Shown piece after piece: positions 12,108-26,056 of a stretch of 64,000 nt of DNA; the stretch's first letter is position 1; every line of letters starts with the position of its first letter. The notes under the pieces were generated by a model. It was not told the DNA's origin, searched no databases, and worked only from the letters and a program-made list of their open reading frames with translations. A program made the position numbers and the translations under genes. Location: contig NW_027480438.1 in the NCBI RefSeq assembly GCF_051401765.1, positions 5,394,001 to 5,458,000 of the forward strand, given 5' to 3'. Origin of the DNA: Calliopsis andreniformis. Its lineage: Eukaryota; Arthropoda; Insecta; Hymenoptera; Andrenidae.

Positions 12108-15100
12108 TCCTCAATCTCCAATCCTCAACCTTCAATACTCAATACTCAATCTTCAATCCTCAATCCTCAATCGTCAGTCCTCAATCCTCAATCCTCAATC
12201 CTCAATCCTCAATCTTCTATCCTCAATACTCAATCTGCAATCCTCAATTCTCAATCCTCAATCCTCAATCATCCATCTTCAATCCTCAATACTCAATCTT
12301 CAACACTCAATCTTCAATCCTCAATCCTCAATCCTCATTCTTCAATCCTCAACACCCAATCCTCAATCTTCAATCCTCAATCCTCAATCCTCAATTCTCA
12401 ATCCTCAATCTTCAATCATCAATATTCGATATTCAATCCTCAATCCTCAATCCTCTATCCTCAATCCTCAATCCTGAATGTTCAATCCTCAATACCCAAT
12501 CATCAATCTTCAATCCTCAATACTCAATCCTCAATACTGAATCCTCAATCCTGAATCCTCAATCTTCAGCCCTCAGTCCTCAACAATCAATTGTCAGCCC
12601 TCAATCCTCAAAATAATATACCCAATTCACAGTTTTCAATACTCAATCCCCATTCTTCAATCATCAAATCTCAATCCACAAACATCAATTCTCATCACTC
12701 AACTCTCGACACTCAGTCCCCAATCCTCAATCTTCAACCCTCAATCCTCAATCCTCAATCCTCAATCCTCAATTGTCAATCTTCAACCCTCAATACTCAA
12801 TCTTCAATCCTCAATCCTCAATCCTGAACCGTCAATCCTCAATCCTCAATCCTCAATCGTCAATCTCCAATCCTGAATTGTGAATCTTCAATCTTCAATC
12901 CTCAATCCTCAATCCTCAATCCTCATTCTTCAATCCCCAATACCCAATCCTCAATCTTCAATCCTCAATCCTCAATCCTCAATTCTCAACAATCAATCCT
13001 CAATCCTCAGACCTCAAGCATGAATACTCAACCCTCAGTCCTCGTCCGCAATCCACAACCCTCAATCCTCAATCCTCAATCATCAATCATCAATATTCAA
13101 TCATCAATCCTCAATACTCAATCCTCTATCCTCAATCCTCAATCCTGAATGTTCAATCCTCAATACCCAATCCTCAATCTTCAATCCTCAATCCTCAATC
13201 CTCAATCCTCAATCCTCAATCCTCAATCCTCAATCCTGAAACCTCATTCTTCAATCCTCAATACCAAATCCTCAATCTTCAATCCTCAACACTCAATCCT
13301 CAATACGCAATCCTCAATCCTCAATCCTCGATCCTCAATCCTCAGTCCTCAGTCCTCAAACCTCAATCCTCAACCCTCAACCCTCATCCTCAATCCTCAT
13401 TCCTCGATCCTCAATACTCAATCCTCAATCTTCAATCCTCAGTCCGCAATCCTCAATATTCAATCCTCAATCCTCAATCCTGAATCCTCAATCTTGAGCC
13501 GTCAGTCCTCAACAAGCAGTTGTCAATCATCAATCCTCAATACAACATCATCAATTCACAGTTTTCAATACTCAATACTCAATCTGCAATCATGAAATCT
13601 CTATCCAAAAACATCAATGCTCATAACTCAACCCTCAATACTCCGTCCCCAATACTCAGTTTTCAATCCTCAATCTTCAATCCTCAATCATCAATCCTCA
13701 ATACCCAAGCCTCAATCTTCAATCCTCAATCTTCAATCCTCAATCTTCAATCCTCAATTCGCAATCCTCAATCCTCAATCCTCAGACCTCAAGCATCAAT
13801 ACCCAACCCTCAGTCCTCGTCCTCAATCCACAATCCTCAATCCTCAATCCTCAACCTTCTATCATCAATATTCAACCTTCAATCCTCAATCCACAATCGT
13901 CAATCCTCAACCCTCAATCCTCAGTCCTGAAACCTCAATCACGAATCCTCAATCTTGAATCCGCAAACTTCAGTCCTCAGTCCTGAACAATCAATAGTCA
14001 ATCCTCAATCCTCAATAGAATATCCTCAATTCACAGTTTTCAATACTCAATCCCCATTCTTCAATCTTCAAATCTCAATCCGCAAACATCAATTCTCATC
14101 ACTCAGCCCTCAGCACTCCGTCCCCAATTCTCAATCTTCAACCCTCAATCTTCAATCTTCAATCCTCAATCCTCAATCCTCAATCTTGAATCCTCAATAC
14201 TCAATCTTCAATCCCCAGTCTTCAATCCTCTATCCTCAATCCTCAATCCTCAATACTCAATCCTCAATCCTCAATGTTCAATACTCAATACTCAATCTTC
14301 AATCCTCAATCCTCAATCCTCAGTCCTCAATCCTCAATCCTCAATCCTGAATCCTCAATCTTCTATCCTCAATACTCAATCTGCAATCCTCAATCCTCAA
14401 TCCTCAATCCTAATTCGTCACTCCTCAAACCTCAGCCCTCAACACTCAGACATCATCCACAATCCTCAATCCTCAATCCTCAATCATCAATCCTCAACAC
14501 TCAATCCTCAATCCTCAATCCTCAATCCTCAATAACCAATCCTCAATCCTCAATCCTCAATCCTCAATCCTCAATCCTCAATCCTCACTCCTCAATCCTC
14601 AGTCCTCAAACATCAATCCTGAATCCTCAATCCTGAATCCTCAATCTTCAGCCCTCAGTCTTCAACAGTCAGTTGACAATCCTCAATCCTCAATAGAATA
14701 TCACCAATTCACAGCTTTCAATAATCAATACTCAATCTGCAATCTTCAAATCTCTATCCACGGACATCAATTCTCATCACTCAACCCTCAACACTCAGTC
14801 CTCAATGTTCAATCCTCAATCCTCAATTCTCTATCTTCAATCCTCAATACTGAATCTTCAATCCTAAATCCTCAATCCTCAATCCTCAATCCTCAATCCT
14901 CAATCTTCTATCCTCAGTCCGCAATCCTCAATCTTCAATCCGCAATCCTCAATCCTGAATCCTCAATCTTCAGCCCTCAGTCCTCAACAATCAGTTGTCA
15001 ATCCTCAATCCTCAATACAACATCATCAATTCACAGTTTTCAATACTCAGTACTCAATCTGCAATCTTCAAATCTCTATCCACAAACATCAATGCTCATC

Positions 15101-15765
15101 ACTCAACCCTCAACACTCCGTCCCCAATTCTCAATCTTCAACCCTCAATCTTCCATCCTCAATCATCAATCCCCAATACCCAAGCCTCAGTCTTCAATCC
15201 TCAATCTTCAATCCTCAATCCTCAATCCTCAATTCGCAATTATCAATCGTCAATCCTCAGACATCAAGCATCAATACCCAACCCTCAGTCCTCGTCGTCA
15301 ATCCACAACCCTCAATCCTCAATCCTCAATCATCAATCATCAATATTAAACCTTCAATCCTCAATCCACGATCCTCAATCCTCAACCCTCAATCCTCAGT
15401 CCTGAAACCTCAATCCCGAATCCTCAATCCTGAATCCGCAAACTTCAGTCCTCCGTCCTCAACAATCAATAGTCAATCCTCAATCCTCAATAGAATATCC
15501 TCAATTCACAGTTTTCAATACTCAACCCCATTCTTCAATCTTCAAATCTCAATCCACACACATCAATTATCATCACTCAACCCTCAACACTCAGTCCTCA
15601 ATCTTCAATCGTCAATCCTAAATCCGCAATCTTCAATCCTCAATACTCAACCTTCAATCCTCAACCCTCAATCCTCAATCCTCAATACTCAATCCTCAAT
15701 CGTCAATCCTCAATTCCCAATCCTCAATCTTCAATCCTCAATCCTCAATCTTCAATCCTGAATCG
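11069..15765. repeat. 4,697-bp higher-order unit, copy 1
   Basis: This unit is repeated immediately at 15766 with a constant shift of 4,697, which is exactly 671 heptamers. It carries anchors near 11849, 12611, 13540, 14015, 14693, 15020 and 15490, and so mixes several anchor classes. The left boundary is set by mismatches at 11063 and 11068 against 15760 and 15765. Confidence 0.93.
13510..13660. repeat. Anchor cassette, class II (example)
   Basis: This class has TACAACATCATC (or TACAACATCACC with ATGCACAG) where class I has TAGAATATCC. It also has two TACTCAA units and CAATCTGCAATC where class I has CCCCATTC. Sites: near 13540, 15020, 18237, 19717, 22490, 24760, 28057, 30890, 32364, 34190, 35930, 38840, 39120, 43500, 43782, 46320, 46600, 50151, 53060, 53338, 54950, 55228 and 59605. 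The linked differences show that the anchors evolve as cassettes. Confidence 0.85.
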
Positions 15766-18700
15766 TCAATCCTCAATCCTCTATCCTCAATCCTCAATCC
15801 TGAATGTTCAATACTCAATACCCAATCCTCAATATTCAATCCTCAATCCTCAACCGTCAACCCTCAATTCCCAATCCTCAATCTTCAATCCTCAATCCTC
15901 AATCCTGAATCCTCAATCCTCAATACCAAATCCTCAATCCTCAAACCTCGATCCTCAATCTTCAATCTTCAATCCTCAATCCTCAATTCCCAATCCTCAA
16001 TCCTGAATCCTCAGACCTCAAGCATCAATACCCAACCCTCTGTCCTCGTCCTCAATCCTCAATCTTCTATCCTCAATACTCAATCATCAATCCTCAATCC
16101 TCAATTCTCAATCCTCAATACTCAATCCTCAATCGTCAATCCTCAATTCCCAATCCTCAATCTTCAATCCGCAATCCACAATATTCAATCCTCAATCCTC
16201 AACCCTCAGACCCCAATCCTCAATCTTCAATCCTCAATACTCAATTTTCAATCCTCAATCCTCAATCCTCTATCCTCAATCCTCAATCCTGAATGTTCAA
16301 TCCTCAATACACAATCCTCAATCTTCAATCCTCAATACTCAATCCTCAATCCTCAATCCTGAATTTTCAATCCTCAATCCTCAATCTTCAATCCTCAATT
16401 CTCAATCCTCAATCCTCAATCCTCAGTCCTCAATCCACAACTCTCAATCCTCAGTCCTGAAACCTCAATCCCGAATCCTCAATCCTGAATCCGCAAACTT
16501 CAGTCCTCAGTCCTCAACAATCAATTGTGAATCCTCAATCCTCAATAGAATATCCTCAATTCACAGTTTTCAATACTCAATCCCCATTCTTCAATCTTCA
16601 AATCTCAATCCACAAACATTAATTCTCATCACTCAACCCTCAACACTCAGTCCTCAATCTTCAATCCTCAATCCTCAATCCGCACTCTTGAATCCTCAAT
16701 ACTCAATCTTCAATCCTCAATCCTCAATTCTCAATCCTCAACACTCAATCCTCAATCCTCAATCCCCAATCCTCAATCTTCAATCCTCTATCCTCAATCC
16801 TCAATCCTCAATCTCCAATCCTCAACCTTCAATACTCAATACTCAATCTTCAATCCTCAATCCTCAATCGTCAGTCCTCAATCCTCAATCCTCAATCCTC
16901 AATCCTCAATCTTCTATCCTCAATACTCAATCTGCAATCCTCAATTCTCAATCCTCAATCCTCAATCATCCATCTTCAATCCTCAATACTCAATCTTCAA
17001 CACTCAATCTTCAATCCTCAATCCTCAATCCTCATTCTTCAATCCTCAACACCCAATCCTCAATCTTCAATCCTCAATCCTCAATCCTCAATTCTCAATC
17101 CTCAATCTTCAATCATCAATATTCGATATTCAATCCTCAATCCTCAATCCTCTATCCTCAATCCTCAATCCTGAATGTTCAATCCTCAATACCCAATCCT
17201 CAATCTTCAATCCTCAATACTCAATCCTCAATACTGAATCCTCAATCCTGAATCCTCAATCTTCAGCCCTCAGTCCTCAACAATCAATTGTCAGCCCTCA
17301 ATCCTCAAAATAATATACCCAATTCACAGTTTTCAATACTCAATCCCCAATCTTCAATCATCAAATCTCAATCCACAAACATCAATTCTCATCACTCAAC
17401 TCTCGACACTCAGTCCCCAATCCTCAATCTTCAACCCTCAATCCTCAATCCTCAATCCTCAATCCTCAATTGTCAATCTTCAACCCTCAATACTCAATCT
17501 TCAATCCTCAATCCTCAATCCTGAACCGTCAATCCTCAATCCTCAATCCTCAATCGTCAATCTCCAATCCTGAATTGTCAATCTTCAATCTTCAATCCTC
17601 AATCCTCAATCCTCAATCCTCATTCTTCAATCCCCAATACCCAATCCTCAATCTTCAATCCTCAATCCTCAATCCTCAATTCTCAACAATCAATCCTCAA
17701 TCCTCAGACCTCAAGCATGAATACTCAACCCTCAGTCCTCGTCCGCAATCCACAACCCTCAATCCTCAATCCTCAATCATCAATCATCAATATTCAATCA
17801 TCAATCCTCAATACTCAATCCTCTATCCTCAATCCTCAATCCTGAATGTTCAATCCTCAATACCCAATCCTCAATCTTCAATCCTCAATCCTCAATCCTC
17901 AATCCTCAATCCTCAATCCTCAATCCTCAATCCTGAAACCTCATTCTTCAATCCTCAATACCAAATCCTCAATCTTCAATCCTCAACACTCAATCCTCAA
18001 TACGCAATCCTCAATCCTCAATCCTCGATCCTCAATCCTCAGTCCTCAGTCCTCAAACCTCAATCCTCAACCCTCAACCCTCATCCTCAATCCTCATTCC
18101 TCGATCCTCAATACTCAATCCTCAATCTTCAATCCTCAGTCCGCAATCCTCAATATTCAATCCTCAATCCTCAATCCTGAATCCTCAATCTTGAGCCGTC
18201 AGTCCTCAACAAGCAGTTGTCAATCATCAATCCTCAATACAACATCATCAATTCACAGTTTTCAATACTCAATACTCAATCTGCAATCATGAAATCTCTA
18301 TCCAAAAACATCAATGCTCATAACTCAACCCTCAATACTCCGTCCCCAATACTCAGTTTTCAATCCTCAATCTTCAATCCTCAATCATCAATCCTCAATA
18401 CCCAAGCCTCAATCTTCAATCCTCAATCTTCAATCCTCAATCTTCAATCCTCAATTCGCAATCCTCAATCCTCAATCCTCAGACCTCAAGCATCAATACC
18501 CAACCCTCAGTCCTCGTCCTCAATCCACAATCCTCAATCCTCAATCCTCAACCTTCAATCATCAATATTCAACCTTCAATCCTCAATCCACAATCGTCAA
18601 TCCTCAACCCTCAATCCTCAGTCCTGAAACCTCAATCACGAATCCTCAATCTTGAATCCGCAAACTTCAGTCCTCAGTCCTGAACAATCAATAGTCAATC

Positions 18701-20462
18701 CTCAATCCTCAATAGAATATCCTCAATTCACAGTTTTCAATACTCAATCCCCATTCTTCAATCTTCAAATCTCAATCCGCAAACATCAATTCTCATCACT
18801 CAGCCCTCAACACTCCGTCCCCAATTCTCAATCTTCAACCCTCAATCTTCAATCTTCAATCCTCAATCCTCAATCCTCAATCTTGAATCCTCAATACTCA
18901 ATCTTCAATCCCCAGTCTTCAATCCTCTATCCTCAATCCTCAATCCTCAATACTCAATCCTCAATCCTCAATGTTCAATACTCAATACTCAATCTTCAAT
19001 CCTCAATCCTCAATCCTCAGTCCTCAATCCTCAATCCTCAATCCTGAATCCTCAATCTTCTATCCTCAATACTCAATCTGCAATCCTCAATCCTCAATCC
19101 TCAATCCTAATTCGTCACTCCTCAAACCTCAGCCCTCAACACTCAGACATCATCCACAATCCTCAATCCTCAATCCTCAATCATCAATCCTCAACACTCA
19201 ATCCTCAATCCTCAATCCTCAATCCTCAATAACCAATCCTCAATCCTCAATCCTCAATCCTCAATCCTCAATCCTCAATCCTCACTCCTCAATCCTCAGT
19301 CCTCAAACATCAATCCTGAATCCTCAATCCTGAATCCTCAATCTTCAGCCCTCAGTCTTCAACAGTCAGTTGACAATCCTCAATCCTCAATAGAATATCA
19401 CCAATTCACAGCTTTCAATAATCAATACTCAATCTGCAATCTTCAAATCTCTATCCACGGACATCAATTCTCATCACTCAACCCTCAACACTCAGTCCTC
19501 AATGTTCAATCCTCAATCCTCAATTCTCTATCTTCAATCCTCAATACTGAATCTTCAATCCTAAATCCTCAATCCTCAATCCTCAATCCTCAATCCTCAA
19601 TCTTCTATCCTCAGTCCGCAATCCTCAATCTTCAATCCGCAATCCTCAATCCTGAATCCTCAATCTTCAGCCCTCAGTCCTCAACAATCAGTTGTCAATC
19701 CTCAATCCTCAATACAACATCATCAATTCACAGTTTTCAATACTCAGTACTCAATCTGCAATCTTCAAATCTCTATCCACAAACATCAATGCTCATCACT
19801 CAACCCTCAACACTCCGTCCCCAATTCTCAATCTTCAACCCTCAATCTTCCATCCTCAATCATCAATCCCCAATACCCAAGCCTCAGTCTTCAATCCTCA
19901 ATCTTCAATCCTCAATCCTCAATCCTCAATTCGCAATTATCAATCGTCAATCCTCAGACATCAAGCATCAATACCCAACCCTCAGTCCTCGTCGTCAATC
20001 CACAACACTCAATCCTCAATCCTCAATCATCAATCATCAATATTAAACCTTCAATCCTCAATCCACGATCCTCAATCCTCAACCCTCAATCCTCAGTCCT
20101 GAAACCTCAATCCCGAATCCTCAATCCTGAATCCGCAAACTTCAGTCCTCCGTCCTCAACAATCAATAGTCAATCCTCAATCCTCAATAGAATATCCTCA
20201 ATTCACAGTTTTCAATACTCAACCCCATTCTTCAATCTTCAAATCTCAATCCGCACACATCAATTATCATCACTCAACCCTCAACACTCAGTCCTCAATC
20301 TTCAATCGTCAATCCTAAATCCGCAATCTTCAATCCTCAATACTCAACCTTCAATCCTCAACCCTCAATCCTCAATCCTCAATACTCAATCCTCAATCGT
20401 CAATCCTCAATTCCCAATCCTCAATCTTCAATCCTCAATCCTCAATCTTCAATCCTGAATCG
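15766..20462. repeat. 4,697-bp higher-order unit, copy 2
   Basis: This copy follows the first with no indel. I noted only seven substitutions by eye: near 17198 (C for A), 17347 (A for T), 17581 (C for G), 18555 (A for T), 18808 (A for G), 20006 (A for C) and 20254 (G for A). The 16 bases at 15766-15781 are also found at 20463-20478, so the exact joint cannot be placed within that interval. Confidence 0.93.
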
Positions 20463-21147
20463 TCAATCCTCAATCCTCAATCCTCAATCTTCAATCCTCA
20501 ATACTCAATCTTCAATCCTCAATCCTCATTCCTCAATCCTCAATCCTCAATCCTCAATCCTCCATCTTCAATCCTCAATACTCAATCTTCAACCCTCAAT
20601 CTTCAATCCTCAATCCTCTATCCTCATTCTTCAATCCTCAACTCCGAATCCTCAATCTTCAATCCTCAATCCTCAATCCTGAATGTTCAATCCTCAATTC
20701 ACAATCCTCAATCTTCAATCCTCAATACTCAATCCTCAATCCTCAATCCTGAATTTTCAATCCTCAATCCTCAATCTTCAATCCTCAATCCTCAATCCTC
20801 AATCCTCAATCATCAATCCTCAATTTTCAATCCTCAATACTCAATCTTCAATCCTCAATTCTCAATCCTCAATCCTCAATCCTCAGTCCTCAATCCACAA
20901 CTCTCAATCCTCAGTCCTGAAACCTCAATCCCGAATCCTCAATCCTGAATCCTCAAACTTCAGTCCTCAGTCCTCAACAATCAATTGTGAATCCTCAATC
21001 CTCAATAGAATATCCTCAATTCACAGTTTTCAATACTCAATCCCCATTCTTCAATCTTCAAATCTCAATCCACAAACATTAATTCTCATCACTCAACCCT
21101 CAACACTCAGTCCTCAATCTTCAATCCTCAATCCTCAATCCGCAATC
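20463..21147. repeat. Heptamer segment after the 4.7-kb pair
   Basis: The sequence leaves the 4,697-bp unit after 20478. From about 20681 it matches the run at 447-840, with extra units near 20780-20850. The anchor near 21005 belongs to the class with TTGTGAATCC just before it. No gene is seen. Confidence 0.7.
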
Positions 21148-21590
21148 TTGAATCCTCAATACTCAATCTTCAATCCTCAATCCTCAATTCTCAATCCTCA
21201 ACACTCAATCCTCAATCGTCAATCCTCAATCCCCAATCCTCAATCTTCAATACTCTATCCACAATCCTCAATCCTCGATCCTCAATCCTCAATCTTCAAT
21301 ACTCAATACTCAACGTTCAATCCTCAATCCTCAATCCTCAGTCCTCAATCCTCAATCCTCAATCCTCAATCCTCAATCTTCAATCCTCAATACTCAATCT
21401 GCAATCCTCAATCCTCAATCATCAATCCTAATTCGTCACTCCTCAATACCCAATCCTCTATCTTCAATCCTCAATCCTCAATCCTCAATTCCAATCCTGA
21501 ATCCTCAATCCTCAATCCTCAATCTTCAATCCTCAATCCTCAATCCTCAATTCTCAATCCTCAATCCTCAATCCTCAATCCTCAATAGTC
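21148..21590. repeat. 0.44-kb block, copy 2 of 3
   Basis: It matches 9754-10195 and 22973-23410 (offset 1825 to the latter). Diagnostic steps are CTATCCACAATCC, TCCTCGATCC and a phase-breaking CAATTCCAATCCTG near 21490. The three copies differ by single bases and lie in different contexts. Confidence 0.75.
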
Positions 21591-21627
21591 AACCCTCAAT
21601 CCTCAGTCCAGAAACATCAATACCGAA

Positions 21628-22945
21628 TCCTCAATCCTGAATCCGCAAACTTCAGTCCTCAGTCCTCAACAATCAAGTGTCAATCCTCAATCCTCAATAG
21701 AATATCCTCAATTCACAGTTTTCAATACAAAATCCCCATTCTTCAATCTTCAAGTCTCAATCAACTAACATCAATTCTCATCACTCAACCCACAACACTC
21801 AGTCCTCAATCTTCAATCCTCAATCCTCAATCCGCAATCTTGAAACCTCAATACTCAATCTTCAATCCTCAATCCTCAATTCTCAATCCTCAACACTCAA
21901 TCCTCAATCGTCAATCCTCAATCCTCAATTCTCAATCCTCAATCCTCAGTCCTGAGTCCTCAGACCACAATCCTCAACCCTCAGCCCTCATCCTCAATCC
22001 TCAACCCTCGATCCTCAATCCTCAATCCTCAATCTTCAATCCTCAATACTCAATCTTTAATCCTCAATCCTCAGTCCTCAAACCTCAATTCTGAGTACTC
22101 AGTCCTGAATACTCAACCTTCAGGCCTCAGTCCTCAACAATCAGTTGCCAATCCTCAGTCCTCAATAGAATATCCTCAATTCACAGCTTTCAATACTCAA
22201 TACTCAATCTGCATTCTTCAAATCTCTATCCACAGACATCAATTCTCATAACTCAACCCTCAACACTCAGTCCTCAATGTTCAGTCCTCAATCCTCAATT
22301 CTCAATATTCAATCCTCAATTCTGAATCTTCAATCCTAATTCCTCAATCCTCAATTCTCAATCCTCAATCCTCAATCTTCAATCCTCAGTCCCCAAACCT
22401 CAATCTTCAATCCTCAATCCTCAATCCTGAATCCTCAATCTTCAGCACTCAGTCTTCAACAATTAGTTGTCAATCCTCAATCCTCAATACAACATCACCA
22501 ATGCACAGTTTTCAATACTCAATACTCAATCTGCAATCTTCAAATCTCTATCCACAAGCATCAATTCTCATCACTCAACCCTCAACCCTCCGTCCCCAAT
22601 CCTCAATCTTCAATCCTCAATCCTCAATCCTCAATCCTCAATCCTCAATTTTCTATCTTCAATACTCAATCTTCAATCCCCAATCCTCAATCCTCAATCC
22701 TCAATCCTCAATCCTCAATCCTCAACCCTCAATCCTCAGCGCTGAAACCTCAATCCCGAATCCTCTATCCTGAATCCGCAAACCTCAGTTCTCAGTCCTC
22801 AACATTCAACTGTCAATCCTTAATCCTCAATAGAATATCCTCAATTCACAGTTTTCAATACTCAATCCCCATTCTTCAATCTTCAAGTCTCAATCCACAA
22901 ACATCAATTCTCATCACTCAACCCTCAACACTCAGTCCTCAATCT
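21628..22945. repeat. 1.3-kb block, copy 1
   Basis: It matches 23957-25218, first at offset 2329 and after about 22340 at offset 2273. The change is a 56-bp (eight-heptamer) segment present here near 22345-22440 and absent from the second copy. A unique step here is TTCAATACAAAATCC near 21722. It includes class III and class II anchors near 22173 and 22490. Confidence 0.78.
22120..22270. repeat. Anchor cassette, class III (example)
   Basis: It combines TAGAATATCC with AATTCACAGCTTTC and a class II right part (CTGCATTC or CTGCAATC, then CTCTATCC). Sites: near 14693, 19390, 22173, 24495, 29754 and 33867, with an intermediate near 35246. It looks like a recombinant of classes I and II or their common ancestor. 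It was not seen outside about 14-36 kb. Confidence 0.8.
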
Positions 22946-22972
22946 TCAATCCTCAATCCTCAATCCGCAATC

Positions 22973-23410
22973 TTGAATCCTCAATACTCAATCTTCAATC
23001 CTCAATCCTCAATTCTCAATCCTCAACACTCAATCCTCAATCGTCAATCCTCAATCCCCAATCCTCAATCTTCAATACTCTATCCACAATCCTCAATCCT
23101 CGATCCTCAATCCTCAATCTTCAATACTCAATACTCAACCTTCAATCCTCAATCCTCAATCCTCAGTCCTCAATCCTCAATCCTCAATCCCCAATCCTCA
23201 ATCTTCAATCCTCAATACTCAATCTGCAATCCTCAATCCTCAATCATCAATCCTAATTCGTCACTCCTCAATACCCAATCCTCTATCTTCAATCCTCAAT
23301 CCTCAATCCTCAATTCCAATCCTGAATCCTCAATCCTCAATCCTCAATCTTCAATCCTCAATCCTCAATCCTCAATTCTCAATCCTCAATCCTCAATCCT
23401 CAATCCTCAA
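22973..23410. repeat. 0.44-kb block, copy 3 of 3
   Basis: Partner of 9754 and 21148. It lies between the two copies of the 1.3-kb block and keeps the same CTATCCACAATCC and TCCTCGATCC steps and the off-phase CAATTCCAATCCTG step near 23316. Confidence 0.75.
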
Positions 23411-24619
23411 TACTCAACCCTCAATCCTCAGTCCAGAAACATCAATACCGAATCCTCAATCCTGAATCCTCAATCTTCAGCCCTCAGTCCTCAACAATCA
23501 ATTGTCAATCCTCAATCCTCAATAGAATATCCTCAATTCACAGTTTTCAATACTCAATCCCCATTCTTCAATCTTCAAATCTAAATCCACAAACATCAAT
23601 TCTCTTCACTCAACCCTCAACACTCAGTCCTCTATCTACAATCCTCAATCCTAAATCCTCAATTCTCAATCCTTAATCCTCAATCCTCAATCCTCAATCT
23701 TCAATCCTCAATACTCAATCTTCAATACTCAATCCTCAATCCTCAATCCTCTATCCTCAATCCTCAATCGTCAATCCTCAATTCCCAATCCTCAATCTTC
23801 AATCCTCAACCCTCAATCTTCAATCCTCAATCATCAATCCTCAAGTTTCAATCCTCAATACTCAGCCTTCAATCCTCAATCCTCAATCCTCAATCCTCAA
23901 TCCTCAATCCTCAATCCTCAACCCTCAATCCTCAGTCCTGAAACCTCAATCCCGAATCCTCAGTCCTGAATCCGCAAACTTCAGTCCTCAGTCCTCAACA
24001 ATCAAGTGTCAATCCTCAATCCTCAATAGAATATCCTCAATTCACAGTTTTCAATACTCAATCCCCATTCTTCAATCTTCAAGTCTCAATCAACTAACAT
24101 CAATTCTCATCACTCAACCCACAACACTCAGTCCTCAATCTTCAATCCTCAATCCTCAATCCGCAATCTTGAATCCTCAATACTCAATCTTCAATCCTCA
24201 ATCCTCAATTCTCAATCCTCAACACTCAATCCTCAATCGTCAATCCTCAATCCTCAATTCTCAATCCTCAATCCTCAGTCCTGAGTCCTCAGACCACAAT
24301 CCTCAACCCTCAGCCCTCATCCTCAATCCTCAACCCTCGATCCTCAATCCTCAATCCTCAATCTTCAATCCTCAATACTCAATCTTTAATCCTCAATCCT
24401 CAGTCCTCAAACCTCAATTCTGAGTACTCAGTCCTGAATACTCAACCTTCAGCCCTCAGTCCTCAACAATCAGTTGCCAATCCTCAGTCCTCAATAGAAT
24501 ATCCTCAATTCACAGCTTTCAATACTCAATACTCAATCTGCATTCTTCAAATCTCTATCCACAAACATCAATTCTCATAACTCAACCCTCAACACTCAGT
24601 CCTCAATGTTCAGTCCTCA
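23266..24619. repeat. 1.35-kb block, copy 1
   Basis: This block recurs at 28525-29878 with constant offset 5259. Shared rare features are TCTTCACTCAACCC, CTCTATCTACAATCC near 23630, CAATCAACTAACATC near 24090 and the class III anchor near 24495. The right limit is where this copy reads AGTCCTCAATCC and the partner reads AGTCCTCAACCC. Confidence 0.85.
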
Positions 24620-25218
24620 ATCCTCAATTCTCAATATTCAATCCTCAATTCTGAGTCTTCAATCCTAATTCCTCAATCCTCAATTCTCAATCCTCAATCC
24701 TGAATCCTCAATCTTTAGCACTCAGTCTTCAACAATCAGTTGTCAATCCTCAATCCTCAATACAACATCACCAATGCACAGTTTTCAATACTCAATACTC
24801 AATCTGCAATCTTCAAATCTCTATCCACAAGCATCAATTCTCATCACTCAACCCTCAACCCTCCGTCCCCAATCCTCAATCTTCAATCCTCAATCCTCAA
24901 TCCTCAATCCTCAATCCTCAATTTTCAATCTTCAATACTCAATCTTCAATCCCCAATCCTCAATCCTCAATCCTCAATCCTCAATCCTCAATCCTCAACC
25001 CTCAATCCTCAGCCCTGAAACCTCAATCCCGAATCCTCAATCCTGAATCCGCAAACCTCAGTTCTCAGTCCTCAACATTCAGCTGTCAATCCTTAATCCT
25101 CAATAGAATATCCTCAATTCACAGTTTTCAATACTCAATCCCCATTCTTCAATCTTCAAGTCTCAATCCACAAACATCAATTCTCATCACTCAACCCACA
25201 ACACTCAGTCCTCAACCT
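23957..25218. repeat. 1.3-kb block, copy 2
   Basis: Second copy of 21628-22945, lacking eight heptamers present in the first. It overlaps the 1.35-kb block that is shared with 28.5 kb, so the duplications in this zone were laid over one another. Confidence 0.78.
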
Positions 25219-25252
25219 TCAATCCTCTATCCTCAGTCCTCAATCCTCAATC

Positions 25253-26056
25253 CTCAACCCTCAATCTTCTATACTCAATCCTCAATCCTCAATCCTCAAC
25301 CATCAATCCTCAGTCCTGAAACCTCAATACCGAATCCTCAATCCTGAATCCTCAACCTTCAGCCCTCAGTCCTCAACAATCAATTGTCAATCCTCAATCC
25401 TCAGTAGAATATCCTCAATTCACAGTTTTCAATATTCAATCCCCATTCTTCAATCTTCAAATCTCAATCCACAAACATCAATTCTCATCACTCAACCCTC
25501 AACACTCAGTCCTCAACCTCCAATCCTCAATACTCAATCTTCAATCCTCAATCCTCTATTCTCAATCCTCAATACTCATTCCTCAATCGTCAATCCTCAA
25601 TACCCAATCCCCAATATTCAATCCTCAATCCACAATATTCAATCCTCAATCCTCAATCCTCAATTCTCAGTCCGCAAGACTCAATCCTCAATCGTCAATC
25701 CTCAGTCCTGAATCCTCAATCCTCAACCTTCAATCCTCAATACTCTATCTTCAATACTCAATCCTCAATCCTCAATCCTCAATCCTCAATCCTCAATTCT
25801 CAATCCTCAATCCTCAATCCCCAATCCTCAATCCTCAACCCACAATCCTCAGTCCTGATACCTCAATACCGAATCCTCAATCCTCAATCCTCAATCCTCA
25901 GCCCTCAGTCCTCAACAATCAATTGTCAATCCTCAATCCTCAATAGAATATCTTCAATTCACAGTTTTCAATACTCAATCCCCATTCTTCAATCTTCAAA
26001 TCTCAATCCACAGACATTAATTATCATCACTCAACCCTCAACACTCAGTCCTCAAT
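25253..26056. repeat. 0.8-kb block, copy 1
   Basis: It matches 29875-30678 at offset 4622. Markers are TCTTCTATACTC near 25265, CAACCATCAATCC near 25298, TCAGTAGAATATCC near 25401 and CCGCAAGACTC near 25673. It ends where this copy continues CTTCAATCGTC and the partner GTTCAGTCC. Confidence 0.82.
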
